Below, in pieces: positions 25,741 to 33,204 of a DNA stretch of 48,595 nt (positions within the stretch are counted from its first letter, which is position 1; the number at the start of each line of letters is the position of its first letter). The stretch comes from Streptomyces palmae. Its GTDB lineage: Bacteria > Actinomycetota > Actinomycetes > Streptomycetales > Streptomycetaceae. The notes below the pieces were generated by a model. It did not search any database and was not told the DNA's origin. It saw only the letters and a list, made by a program, of their open reading frames with translations. Location: contig NZ_SRID01000009.1 in NCBI RefSeq assembly GCF_004684805.1, forward strand, positions 1-48,595, in the 5' to 3' direction. Position numbers and translations under genes: made by a program.

Positions 25741-26676
25741 TCAGCCCAGTACGCGCAGTGCAGGAACGAAGGCGACCAGCACCGGGATGACCGGCACCAG
25801 TGCCGCGGCGGCCGTCAGGCGGAGGCGGCGGGAGACGGGGAGCCGGGGGGCCGGGGCCAGGAGTCGGTCCACCCGCTCGGGAACCTCGGCGAGTTGGGTC
25901 GGGCAGGGGCCGAAGGAACCCCGCTCCTCGTTGAGTTCGACCAGGGCCAGGGCCGTGGTGAGGCGGCCGAAACGGCGCGAGGCGGCGTCGTCGGCAGCCA
26001 TCTCCACCAGCCGGTGCACCTGGTCCCGGAACGCCGCGAAGACCGGCACCTGCGGAAACCCGCCGGCCAGCGCGCCGGCGCAGTGCAGCAGCCAGTCGTG
26101 GCGGGCGCGGGCGTGGCCCTGCTCATGGGCGAGTACCGCGTCGAGTTGTCGCCCCTTCAGGCGGCGCAGTGCCGCCGTGGTGATCACCAGCTGCGGAGTG
26201 GACCCGGCCAGCCACCAGGCGCTGGGGCGGTCGCCCTCCAGTACCACCAGCCGGTCCGTGCTGGGCGTTTCGCCGGGCAGCAGCGGGGCGCGTACCAGCA
26301 GTTCGGCGCGCCGTTGCCTACGGCGGGTACGGGCGCGGTAGACCTCACGGGTGAGCATCACCGCCGTCCATACCGCGCCACAGGCCAGCGCCACCGCGAC
26401 CGCCCCGGCCCACGGACCGTGGGCGCTCAGCGCATAGGCCTCCACCACCCCCTGGGGGGCGGGTGCGAAGACATTGCCGCGCACCGCCTCGGAGGCCGCC
26501 GCCGCGCTCAGCGCCATGGCCAGGCCGCAGCACATCAGTACGGCGACCACGACGCACTGCCATATCCACAGGGCGAGCACGGGTTCGTGGTCGAGCCAGG
26601 CGGAGCGGGTCAGCAGGCGCGGTGCCATCGCCGCCGCCACAGCGCCGAGGACCAGCAGCGCGAGCGGGACCATCAT
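25741..26676 (-). CDS. M56-family membrane metallopeptidase (BlaR1/MecR1-like peptidase domain)
   Basis: 311-aa membrane protease. Seen: hydrophobic segments at about 2-20, 33-60, 88-108 and the C-terminus, and a zinc-peptidase motif AHEQGHARARHD with H184, E185 and H188. The family includes the signalling part of BlaR1/MecR1, but no penicillin-sensor domain is present here. In streptomycetes such genes usually follow a BlaI/MecI-type repressor; none is adjacent in this window, and the upstream neighbour is DUF5134. The ATG at 26676 follows TAGGCT by 7 nt without Shine-Dalgarno, suggesting a leaderless message. The GTG at 26742 would add a non-conserved 22 residues. Confidence 0.87.
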   Translation of the reverse strand: MMVPLALLVLGAVAAAMAPRLLTRSAWLDHEPVLALWIWQCVVVAVLMCCGLAMALSAAAASEAVRGNVFAPAPQGVVEAYALSAHGPWAGAVAVALACGAVWTAVMLTREVYRARTRRRQRRAELLVRAPLLPGETPSTDRLVVLEGDRPSAWWLAGSTPQLVITTAALRRLKGRQLDAVLAHEQGHARARHDWLLHCAGALAGGFPQVPVFAAFRDQVHRLVEMAADDAASRRFGRLTTALALVELNEERGSFGPCPTQLAEVPERVDRLLAPAPRLPVSRRLRLTAAAALVPVIPVLVAFVPALRVLG

Positions 26677-26683
26677 GGTCGTC

Positions 26684-26689
26684 AGCCTA
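26684..26689 (-). promoter_or_regulatory. -10 box TAGGCT for leaderless M56 gene
   Basis: Minus-strand TAGGCT, then 7 nt, then ATG at 26676. Gives the M56 gene its own promoter downstream of the tandem repeat. Confidence 0.45.
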
Positions 26690-26765
26690 TGAGGGGGCGC
26701 GGCGACTGGGTACGCCCGTGTCAGCGAAGTGACGCACGCCACGGTTTCGGGGGAGGGGCGCCGGA

Positions 26766-26916
26766 GGTGTTCCCTCGCAGGGGCGGCGGCATCGGGCCCA
26801 GAGGGTGCCCGCTCGCAGGGTCGGCCGTCTCGGGTCCCAGGGTGCCCGCCCGCAGGGCAGCCGTCTCGAGTCCCGCGGGGTGCCCGCTCACAAAGTCAGC
26901 AGCATCGCGCACATCC
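26766..26916. repeat. Tandem repeat, period 37-38 bp, four copies, entering DUF5134 3' end
   Basis: Copies begin at GGTG at 26766, 26804, 26841 and 26879. The middle two share most positions (GGTGCCCGCYCGCAGGG, then CCGTCTCGRGTCCC); the outer two have diverged. The last copy includes the stop and final codons of the DUF5134 gene (stop at 26888), so the array may have grown from that gene end. Units are GC-rich and not palindromic, with no unique spacers. Confidence 0.65.
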
Positions 26917-27454
26917 CGGTGGCCATGGCGAGTCGGCAGGCGTCGGTCAACTCCGGCCGCCGCGGCCAGGCCGCACTGTCCGCCCCGGTGGCCGCCACCG
27001 GCACCAGCCGGACCCCGGAACGCAGCGCGTACCCGGTGAAGTACAGCAGCAGCGCGCCGGTCAGCAGTGGCAGGCCGGCGGCGGATGGGTGCCCCGGATG
27101 CCCGGCGTGGCCGGCTCCGGAGCCCTGGAGCATCGCCGCCCCCATGTACGCCATGGTCCATGCCTCGACCACGTGGTGCGGACGGCTTCGCCGCGGCCGG
27201 CCGCGGCATACCGGCAGCAGGGCGCCCGCCCCGGCGGCGCCGAACACCACCGCGTACAGGGGCGGGCCCCACGGGTGCTGGTCCAGCACTCCGGCCGGGA
27301 CCGCCATCAGTGCCATGCCCCAGCCCAGCAGTGCCTCGGAACCGGCGCCCCACCGCGCCCCGGCCGGCGCCGTCAGCCAGTGCGCGAGGCAGTACGTGCC
27401 GGTGGCGGCGCCCAGCGCCACCAGCAGCCACCCCGCCAGCGGTGGTCCATGCAC
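26888..27454 (-). CDS. DUF5134 integral membrane protein
   Basis: 188-aa membrane protein of unknown function. At least five hydrophobic segments are visible (for example GWLLVALGAATGTYCLAHWL, GWGMALMAVPAGVL, YAVVFGAAGAGALLPV, PLLTGALLLYFTGYAL and LAMATGMCAMLLTL), with His-rich loops (SGAGHAGHPGHPS, HHVVEAW) that may bind metal; the latter is inference. The GTG at 27454 is well supported by GGGGAGG 7 nt upstream; the ORF extension to 27556 is not. In Streptomyces DUF5134 genes often sit next to M56 peptidases, as here, which hints at a joint membrane process. Confidence 0.78.
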   Translation of the reverse strand: MHGPPLAGWLLVALGAATGTYCLAHWLTAPAGARWGAGSEALLGWGMALMAVPAGVLDQHPWGPPLYAVVFGAAGAGALLPVCRGRPRRSRPHHVVEAWTMAYMGAAMLQGSGAGHAGHPGHPSAAGLPLLTGALLLYFTGYALRSGVRLVPVAATGADSAAWPRRPELTDACRLAMATGMCAMLLTL

Positions 27455-27906
27455 GGCGCACCTCCCCGGGAGGACAGCCCCGGCCGCGCGGTGCGGACGG
27501 AGCCCGCCGGGAGGATGCCCGGCGGATCGGGACCGTACGGCAGCGCGGGGAGGCACCGGGGGGAGCGCTCGGGCGCATCGGGGCGTGGCAGGGCGCGGAG
27601 TGAGGGGCCTGTGCCCGCTGCGCGACCCGACGCTCCCGGGCTCGACCGAGACGAGGCCCGGGCGGACGAGTGATCCGGCCCCGGCGTCCCGGCCGCCCCT
27701 CGAACGCGTGACCTGATCGGAGCGGGTACCGGGAAGCGTGACGCCCCGAAGCGCACACGACGTTCAGACGGGTGCCCGAGGCCGCAACCGGCTCGGACAC
27801 CCGTGCCACGTGGAGATCACGCCGACGGGCGCGGGGATCCGGCGGCGGACCGTGAGACCGGTCGAGGGCCCCGGCCCGACGGCACGGGTGCGGAACCGGG
27901 TTCTCG
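27455..27906. other. Gene-free stretch
   Basis: 452 bp between the DUF5134 start and the end of the NTF2-like gene. I see no gene, strong hairpin or RNA here. The DUF5134 promoter should lie at its left side. Confidence 0.5.
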
Positions 27907-28287
27907 TCAGACGAAGAAGGCGTTCATGCCGGGAACGTCGGACAGGTAGGTCTCGATGTCGGCGATCCTGCCGTCGCGCAGGCGGCAGACGGTGGTCAGG
28001 TACTCGTCGAGGATCGCGTCCGGGCGCCGGGCGGTGTTGTGCAGTGACAGGGCCATGTTCTCGCGGCTGACCAGGACGTGCAGCAACTCGAAGGACAGGC
28101 CGTAGGAGGCGATCTTCCGGGCGCGTTCGACCACGGCGTGCGCGCCGACGACGGTGCCGCTGATGGTGTTGTCGCCCGGCAGGGTCCAGGTGGCGTCGTC
28201 GTGGAGCATGGACCGGATGGCCGGCCAGTCACCGGAGACGAGTGCGGCGTGGAAGCGCCGGCCGAGGTCGTGGGCAGTGGTGGTCAT
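27907..28287 (-). CDS. NTF2-like / SnoaL-type protein
   Basis: 126-aa cone-shaped single-domain protein of the nuclear-transport-factor-2-like superfamily. Seen: the helix MTTTAHDLGRRFHAALVSGD, the DDATWTLPGDNTISGTVVG strand-turn-strand typical of SnoaL-like polyketide cyclase/isomerase relatives, and a strand RDGRIADIETYLSDVPGM near the C-terminus. It could be an isomerase, dehydratase or simple binding protein. ATG at 28287 with GAAGAGG upstream. It is divergent from a TetR regulator across 113 bp that hold two operator-like repeats, one of them 33 nt from its start, so it is probably the repressor's target. Confidence 0.85.
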   Translation of the reverse strand: MTTTAHDLGRRFHAALVSGDWPAIRSMLHDDATWTLPGDNTISGTVVGAHAVVERARKIASYGLSFELLHVLVSRENMALSLHNTARRPDAILDEYLTTVCRLRDGRIADIETYLSDVPGMNAFFV

Positions 28288-28319
28288 GGCGGGCCTCTTC
28301 GGAGTGCGAGCGATGGTCA

Positions 28320-28345
28320 GCTAAAGCAGGTTGATTTGCTTTAGC
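28320..28345. promoter_or_regulatory. TetR operator 1
   Basis: GCTAAAGCA, 8 nt, TGCTTTAGC: perfect 9-bp inverted repeat just upstream of the NTF2-like gene, in the region divergent from the TetR gene. Confidence 0.7.
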
Positions 28346-28365
28346 GAGGTTAGCGCCCTCCGTCC

Positions 28366-28391
28366 GCTAAAAGCAATCCGATCTGCGTTAG
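28366..28391. promoter_or_regulatory. TetR operator 2 (imperfect copy)
   Basis: GCTAAAAGCA, 8 nt, TGCGTTAG: second, imperfect copy of operator 1, overlapping the -10 box (TAGTCT, 28389-28394) of the TetR gene. Binding here would give autorepression. Confidence 0.6.
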
Positions 28392-28394
28392 TCT
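28389..28394 (+). promoter_or_regulatory. -10 box TAGTCT for leaderless TetR gene
   Basis: TAGTCT, then 6 nt, then the GTG start at 28401; overlaps operator 2. Confidence 0.5.
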
Positions 28395-28400
28395 GGGGGT

Positions 28401-28991
28401 GTGCCTACCGAACCCCTCGCGAAGCGTCCCGGCGGCCGCAGTGCCCGCGTCCAGGCGGCCGTCTACCAGGCCCTCACCGACCTGGCCGGTGAGCGCGATG
28501 TGACCCGACTGACGATTCCCGCGGTGGCCGAGCGCGCCGGGGTCAACCCCACCACCATCTACCGGCGCTGGGGCACGCTGCAGGCGCTGCTTGCCGAGGT
28601 GGCGGTCGCGCGCGGGACGGATGCCCCGCCTTCCTCCAGCGGCGATCTCCGCACGGACCTGGAGGCGTACGCGGTCCGGACACTGGCCGATCTGACCCGG
28701 CCCGGCGGTATCGCGTTCTTCCGGGCGGAGGTCTCCCCCGACATCGACGAGCGCCGCAGCGGCCTGCGGGAATGCCTGCAACGCGCCACGGCCGGCCTCG
28801 ACATGGTCCTCGAAGCCTCCCGCGGCCGGGGCGAAACGCCGCCTCCAGCGGAGCGGCTGCTCGACCAGATCGTCGCCCCGCTCTACTTCCGCGTCGTCTT
28901 CTCCGTGCCGGACACCGACGAAGCCTACGCCCGCGCCTTGGTGGCCGACCTGTTCAGCGGGACCTGGCATTCGGCGGTCGAACTCCACTGA
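28401..28991 (+). CDS. TetR/AcrR family regulator
   Basis: 196-aa regulator. The N-terminal domain (about 12-62) has QAAVYQALTDLAGERDVTRL and the helix-turn-helix TIPAVAERAGVNPTTIYRRW, typical of TetR proteins with a C-terminal TetR_C-type ligand domain (RTDLEAYAVRTLADLTRPGG, LFSGTWHSAV). The GTG at 28401 is the first codon after a TAGTCT box at leaderless spacing; there is no Shine-Dalgarno. It is divergent from the NTF2-like gene, with two operator-like repeats between them. I infer that it represses itself and the NTF2-like gene. A convergent-end hairpin follows at 29112-29137. Confidence 0.9.
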   Translation: MPTEPLAKRPGGRSARVQAAVYQALTDLAGERDVTRLTIPAVAERAGVNPTTIYRRWGTLQALLAEVAVARGTDAPPSSSGDLRTDLEAYAVRTLADLTRPGGIAFFRAEVSPDIDERRSGLRECLQRATAGLDMVLEASRGRGETPPPAERLLDQIVAPLYFRVVFSVPDTDEAYARALVADLFSGTWHSAVELH

Positions 28992-29111
28992 GATCCGCCC
29001 ACCTTCGCCGAGACGGGTCAGGCATCCGAGCGGCCTGGGGTCCGACGGCCTTCGAGCACCCCTTCACAGCACCTGGGTCATTCAACAACCTCAGGCAACC
29101 GCTTCTGACGT

Positions 29112-29137
29112 GACCCGGAGCCATGACCGTCCGGGTC
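29112..29137. terminator. Hairpin between convergent TetR and winged-helix-like genes
   Basis: GACCCGGA / TCCGGGTC, 8-bp perfect stem with a 10-nt loop, in the gap 28992-29162. Confidence 0.5.
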
Positions 29138-29162
29138 CGGCTGGTTCGGTCGTGAAGTCGGC

Positions 29163-29438
29163 TCAGGCGCCTCGGTCGTGGTCCTGCCGGCCGAATCGCA
29201 GGCCCGCCGCCGCCGTCACGCCCGCGGGGGAGAGCCCGGTGACCGTCGGCGGCCCGTCGGTCCGGCGCACCAGGATCCACCCCCTGTCCTGGAGGGCGGC
29301 GACCTCGGCCGTGACGTCCCGGCCGACGTCGAGGGCCAGTTCGTCCACGGCGGGGGTGTTGCCCTCGTCCAGGTGTCCGACGATCAGGAACAGCAGTTCG
29401 CGCTCCTGTGTCGTGATAAGGCTGCCCACTTCTTCCAC
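29163..29438 (-). CDS. Small winged-helix-like protein, unknown function
   Basis: 91-aa hypothetical protein. The pattern ITTQERELLFLIVGHLDEGN, TPAVDELALDVGRDVTAEVA, ALQDRGWILVRRTDG and TVTGLSPAGVTAAAGL reads as helix, helix-turn-helix, wing and a LSPAG wing of MarR/PadR-like folds, so I guess a DNA-binding winged helix; this is inference from pattern only. G/C-ending codon use supports coding. The GTG at 29438 has no good Shine-Dalgarno; a GTG three codons later (29429) is also possible. It lies just downstream of the VOC gene on the same strand (30 bp gap) and may be cotranscribed. Confidence 0.55.
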   Translation of the reverse strand: MEEVGSLITTQERELLFLIVGHLDEGNTPAVDELALDVGRDVTAEVAALQDRGWILVRRTDGPPTVTGLSPAGVTAAAGLRFGRQDHDRGA

Positions 29439-29468
29439 GGTACGTCGCCGCGGTCGGCGGCGGCGGGC

Positions 29469-29861
29469 TCAGATGCCGGGCCGGGAGCGGAGCGGATGGT
29501 CGGCGGGCACCTCCACCACGCAGATGCGCACCCCGTCGGGGTCGCTGATCCACATCTCCAGCAGCCCCCAGGGCTCACGCCGCGGCTCGCGCAGGACCGG
29601 CACCCCGCGCTCGGAGAACTCGGTGTGTGCTGCATCAATGTCCGCGACCTGAAGCCAGAGTTCGAGGTTGGGGCCGGCAGGGGCGTCGGCCCGGCCGGAC
29701 ACCTCCAGGAAGCCGCCGCCGAGGAAGTAGACCGTGCCGCGCTCCGGACCGGTACCGAACTCGCGGTAGACGGACAGTCCCAGCGCCTCGCCGTAGAAGG
29801 CCCGGGAACGCTCCGGATCGGTGGGACGCAGCAGCAGTCGACTGCTCAGTACATGCACCAT
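29469..29861 (-). CDS. VOC-family (glyoxalase/bleomycin-resistance-like) protein
   Basis: 130-aa vicinal-oxygen-chelate protein, single beta-alpha-beta-beta-beta pair. Seen: SSRLLLRPTDPERSRAFYGE, the GTVYFLGGGFLEVSG strand with the metal-ligand Glu position, and the second module LQVADIDAAHTEFSERGV ... WISDPDGVRICVVEVP with the C-terminal Glu. It could be a metal-dependent enzyme or a drug-binding protein; the substrate is unknown. The ATG at 29861 follows TAGGGT by 7 nt with no Shine-Dalgarno, so the longer frame to 29984 is rejected and a leaderless mRNA is likely. It is divergent from the GNAT gene. Confidence 0.85.
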   Translation of the reverse strand: MVHVLSSRLLLRPTDPERSRAFYGEALGLSVYREFGTGPERGTVYFLGGGFLEVSGRADAPAGPNLELWLQVADIDAAHTEFSERGVPVLREPRREPWGLLEMWISDPDGVRICVVEVPADHPLRSRPGI

Positions 29862-29868
29862 GTCCGCG

Positions 29869-29874
29869 ACCCTA
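29869..29874 (-). promoter_or_regulatory. -10 box TAGGGT for leaderless VOC gene
   Basis: Minus-strand TAGGGT, then 7 nt, then ATG at 29861. Confidence 0.45.
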
Positions 29875-30010
29875 TGCAACGGACCCGCGCTAAGGTCGGC
29901 AGTCGTGGTGACGGCAACCCCCGCGTACCACCCGCACAGCCCCCTGTCACCCGTACGCCCCGCACCACCGGTACCACCGCGCACAGCACATGGAAGGACC
30001 GCCGGACGCC

Positions 30011-30595
30011 ATGGAGAACACCTCGACCGCCACCCGCCCCGCCGCAGGACTGGACTTCCGGACCGCCGCCCTGGCCGATGTGCCCGCGCTGGTGGAGTTG
30101 GTGGAGAGCGCCTACCGGGGAGAGGGCAGCAAGGCCGGCTGGACCACGGAGGCGGATCTGCTGGGCGGCCAGCGCACCGACCCCGAGGGGGTCGCGGCGG
30201 TGGTCGGCGACCCGTCCGGCCGGATGCTGGCGGTGGAGCGGGACGGCGAGCTGATCGCCTGCTGCCAGCTGGAGCGGCGGACCGGTGAGACGGGTGAGAC
30301 GGTGGCCTATTTCGGCATGTTCGCGGTACGCCCGGGGCTGCAGGGCGCGGGTGTGGGCAAGCTGATCCTCGCCGAGGCGGAGCGTTCCGTGGCCGCCGAG
30401 TGGGGCGCCCGCGAGATGCACATGACGGTGCTCACCGCCCGGGAGGAGCTGATCGCCTTCTATGAGCGGCGCGGCTATGTCCGCACCGGCCGGAGGACGC
30501 CGTTCCCGTACGGAGACGAGCGCTTCGGCATCCCGCGCCAGGCCGGTCTGGAGTTCGAGCTGCTGGTGAAGCCGCTGGTGGCGGCCTCGGCCTGA
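30011..30595 (+). CDS. GNAT-family N-acetyltransferase
   Basis: 194-aa acetyl-CoA-dependent acetyltransferase. The acetyl-CoA-binding motif A is clear: YFGMFAVRPGLQGAGVGKLI (Q/R-x-x-G-x-G). Motif B follows as FYERRGYVRTGRR. The N-terminal AALADVPALVELVESAYRG is typical. Substrate not deducible. ATG at 30011 has GGAAGGA about 12 nt upstream; the in-frame ATG at 29990 lacks any ribosome site. A TAAGGT box at 29891-29896 could be its -10, leaving a roughly 110-nt 5' UTR. It is divergent from the VOC gene and followed by the hairpin-bearing repeat tract. Confidence 0.88.
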   Translation: MENTSTATRPAAGLDFRTAALADVPALVELVESAYRGEGSKAGWTTEADLLGGQRTDPEGVAAVVGDPSGRMLAVERDGELIACCQLERRTGETGETVAYFGMFAVRPGLQGAGVGKLILAEAERSVAAEWGAREMHMTVLTAREELIAFYERRGYVRTGRRTPFPYGDERFGIPRQAGLEFELLVKPLVAASA

Positions 30596-30651
30596 GGGAG
30601 TCCACGGGCGCGGCCGCGCGCCCCGGGCCGACGGGCGGTAGGCCGAAGCCG

Positions 30652-30870
30652 GTGAGGCGAGCCCCCACCTCAGTGGGCCCCGCGCCCTGGATCGGCTGAC
30701 GGCAGGTGGGCAGAGGCCCGTGAGGCGGGCCGCCACCTCGGTGGGCCCCGTACCCCGGGGCCGACGGGGGCGGGCGGAGGCCGCTGAGCCGGCCCCCACC
30801 TCAGTGGCCCCGTGATCCGGCCGATCCCGAGGGGCGGAGGCCCGGCCGGTGAGGCAGGCCCCGCCCAGGG
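30652..30870. repeat. Imperfect tandem repeat, period 63-68 bp, with small hairpins
   Basis: Units start with GTGAGGC (or GCTGAGCC) at 30652, 30720, 30783 and 30849, the last one partial. Each full unit contains CCCACCTCRGTGGG or a shortened form, a small stem-loop. The tract fills the 286-bp space between the convergent GNAT and GDPD genes (30596-30881) and may act as a bidirectional terminator array. Confidence 0.6.
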
Positions 30871-30881
30871 CGCGGCGGCCG

Positions 30882-31565
30882 TTACGCCGTGTAGCGCGTG
30901 GCCCGGCGGATCGCCGGGTAGTCCGTGGTGCCGCCGTCCAGGCCGAGGCCGCGGGCCAGCCGCAGGTGGTCCGGGGTGTTCACGGTCCAGCCGATGACCC
31001 GCAGGCCGGCGGCGTGGGCGCGCTCCACCAGCTCCAGGGTGAGCCGGCGGAGGTTGAGCACCAGGGTCGCGGCGCCGACCGCCTGGGCCCGGTCGATCAC
31101 GTCCAGCTTGTACCGGCTGGCCACCAGGGCGCTGCGCACCTCCGGCAGCAGGGTGCGGATCTCGGCGAGCGCCTCATCGTGGAAGGACAGCACCTCCACC
31201 CGGTCCAGCAGATCGCGGCGGCGCAGCACCTCGGCGAGCGCGCGGGCCGCCGCCCGGTCCTTGATCTCGGCCTGCAGCGGTGTCGAGACCGCGTCCAGGA
31301 CCTCCTCGAAGACCGGCACCCGCTCGCCCCGGCCGGCGTCCAGCTGGCGCAGCTCGGACAGGGTCTGGTCGCCGATCAGGCCGGTCCCGTCGGTCGTGCG
31401 GTCCACCTCGGCGTCGTGCATCACCACCAGCGCGCCGTCCTTGCTCAGGTGGAGGTCCAGTTCGATGACGTCCATGCCTTCGCGTTCGGCGCGGACGAAG
31501 GAGCGCAGGGTGTTCTCCGGCTCGACGCCCATCACTCCGCGGTGTCCGATGGTGAGGAAGGTCAA
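30882..31565 (-). CDS. Glycerophosphodiester phosphodiesterase
   Basis: 227-aa GDPD, which hydrolyses glycerophosphodiesters to glycerol-3-phosphate and an alcohol. Seen: the signature TIGHRG with catalytic His (residues 5-10), EPENTLRSF, the metal-binding ELDLHLSKDGALVVMHD with the second catalytic His, and the TIM-barrel end TDYP. No signal peptide with this start, hence cytoplasmic. TTG at 31565 is preferred because homologues begin right before the GHRG motif. An ATG at 31682 would add 39 residues and lies inside the AT-rich inverted repeat at 31665-31703, which argues against it. TAGGCT at about 31613-31608 (minus strand) is a candidate -10. It is divergent from the DUF6421 operon. Confidence 0.88.
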   Translation of the reverse strand: MTFLTIGHRGVMGVEPENTLRSFVRAEREGMDVIELDLHLSKDGALVVMHDAEVDRTTDGTGLIGDQTLSELRQLDAGRGERVPVFEEVLDAVSTPLQAEIKDRAAARALAEVLRRRDLLDRVEVLSFHDEALAEIRTLLPEVRSALVASRYKLDVIDRAQAVGAATLVLNLRRLTLELVERAHAAGLRVIGWTVNTPDHLRLARGLGLDGGTTDYPAIRRATRYTA

Positions 31566-31664
31566 CGCTGTCTCGCTTCTGTCGGGGGCGGCTCCACAGG
31601 CGGCGGCCAGCCTAGCGGCCGCCGTCCCGATGGCCGGCGAGCGGCACGACCCCACGGCGGCCGT

Positions 31665-31703
31665 AAAATTATCGGTCTGCATGCGGCTGCGCAGGATAAT
31701 TTT
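31665..31703. promoter_or_regulatory. AT-rich 9-bp inverted repeat upstream of DUF6421 operon
   Basis: AAAATTATC, 21-nt spacer, GATAATTTT: perfect arms that are strikingly AT-rich for this genome, placed just upstream of the TTGAGT -35 box of the DUF6421 operon and between divergent genes. Probable protein-binding site; regulator unknown. Confidence 0.55.
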
Positions 31704-31715
31704 TCGTTCCCCCTC

Positions 31716-31745
31716 TTGAGTGGAAGATCCGGCAAAAGATACGGT
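31716..31745 (+). promoter_or_regulatory. Promoter of the DUF6421 operon
   Basis: TTGAGT, 18-nt spacer, TACGGT; vegetative-type promoter. A start near 31752 leaves about 30 nt before the ATG at 31781, with GGAGG 7 nt ahead of it. Confidence 0.6.
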
Positions 31746-31780
31746 GCCTTTACGCGAGGTTCTCCTGTGGAGGTTGTGTC

Positions 31781-33178
31781 ATGACGGAAATTCTTGCGAC
31801 CGAGGCAATAGGCACAGATGCTCTGCCCGGTGCGCGCGTGATCGAGCACCCGTCGTGGCCGGTGCTCAAGGCCGCTGTGGAGGAGATCCGCCCCTGGCAG
31901 TCCAAAGACGGCTCGATCGATTTCGAGGCCGAATCCGCCCCCACGGGCGACACGGCGCGGGCCGCGGTTGACCGCGTGATCGCCGCGGTCGAGGAACTGT
32001 CCCCGCTGCTGCCGCATGACGCCGCCTACCACCGCGCGCTCGTCGCCGACCTGCGCCGCTGGGCCGACGACGGCTTCGGGGTGCCGGACTTCCTGGACTC
32101 GCTGCTGGCCTTCGCGCCCGCGCGGGACCGGCTCGACGGCCGCCAGCACCTGGTCGTCTTCCCCATGTACACGCAGAACGGCAACCTGGACCGCAACTTC
32201 GAGGCCGTGGTGCTGCGCCTGGTCTGGCCGGAGTGGCTCTCCGAGCTGGAGCGCACCCGCTACGACAACCCGCTCTTCCTCGGCATCACCTTCGAGGACT
32301 TCACCGCGGGCTACGACACCAACTCCGCGGTCCTCTTCCCCGAGACCATCGCCGTCCGCGAGGTGCCCGAGAGCTTCACCTGGGGCGGCATCTTCTGCGA
32401 CCGCGAGGCCGCCCGCTTCCGCCGGGTCAGCCTGGCCGCCGCCGACGTGCTCGGCATCGAGCTGCCCGAGGACATCACCGCCCTCCTCGCCGACCAGGAG
32501 CGCTGCCAGCAGGCCTTCGTCCTGTGGGACATGGTCCACGACCGCACCCACAGCCACGGCGACCTGCCCTTCGACCCGTTCATGATCAAGCAGCGCCAGC
32601 CGTTCTGGATGTACGGCCTGGAGGAGCTGCGCTGCGACCTCACCGCCTTCAAGGAGGCCGTGGCACTGGAGGCCGAGGGCTTCGCCCAGGCCCGCGACGT
32701 GCAGTGGGCGGTGATCTTCGACCGGATGTTCCGCTTCCCGATCACCGGCGACCGCAACCGCAACTACGACGGCCTCGGCGGCCAGCTGCTCTTCGCCTAC
32801 CTGCACCGGCACGACGTGGTCCGCTGGACCGACAACACCCTGCGCATCGACTGGGAGCGCGCGCCGCAGGTCACCAACCAGCTCTGCGCCGAGATCGAGA
32901 AGCTCTACCGGGACGGCATCGACCGGCCGAAGCTGGTGCACTGGCTCAAGGCCTACGAGCTGGTCTCCGAGTACCTGGCTCCGCACCCCGGCTCGACCTG
33001 GGCCAAGGGCCCCGAGGCCCTGGACACCTCGCTGCCGCCGCGCAAGCTGGTCGACGACGTGCTCCCCGACGAGTTTCCGCTCAGCATGTTCTATGAGGCC
33101 CTTGCGAAGAAGCTGCGCGATGTGATCGCGTCGACCAAGGGAATAACGGCCGACAGCGACATCCGAGCCGCCGCGTGA
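31781..33178 (+). CDS. DUF6421 family protein, unknown function
   Basis: 465-aa soluble protein of a family I know only as DUF6421 in actinobacteria. No signal peptide or membrane segment. Features seen: a Glu/Asp-rich N-terminal helical part, a conserved-looking core VVFPMYTQNGNLDRNFEAV and WGGIFCDREAARFRR, and a His/Asp cluster DMVHDRTHSHGD (H253, D254, H257, H259, D261) that resembles a metal-binding site; this last point is my inference. The start is clear: ATG at 31781 with GGAGG. It is the first gene of a three-gene operon with an SDR (26 nt downstream) and a threonine-aldolase-like enzyme, so an enzymatic or scaffold role in the same pathway is likely. Confidence 0.8.
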   Translation: MTEILATEAIGTDALPGARVIEHPSWPVLKAAVEEIRPWQSKDGSIDFEAESAPTGDTARAAVDRVIAAVEELSPLLPHDAAYHRALVADLRRWADDGFGVPDFLDSLLAFAPARDRLDGRQHLVVFPMYTQNGNLDRNFEAVVLRLVWPEWLSELERTRYDNPLFLGITFEDFTAGYDTNSAVLFPETIAVREVPESFTWGGIFCDREAARFRRVSLAAADVLGIELPEDITALLADQERCQQAFVLWDMVHDRTHSHGDLPFDPFMIKQRQPFWMYGLEELRCDLTAFKEAVALEAEGFAQARDVQWAVIFDRMFRFPITGDRNRNYDGLGGQLLFAYLHRHDVVRWTDNTLRIDWERAPQVTNQLCAEIEKLYRDGIDRPKLVHWLKAYELVSEYLAPHPGSTWAKGPEALDTSLPPRKLVDDVLPDEFPLSMFYEALAKKLRDVIASTKGITADSDIRAAA

Positions 33179-33204
33179 GCGCGGGGCACGAGGAGGCAAC
33201 CACC

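Noticed and set aside
26766..26916. Tandem repeat considered as a CRISPR array
   Set aside because: Units abut without unique spacers, differ from each other, and no cas genes are present.
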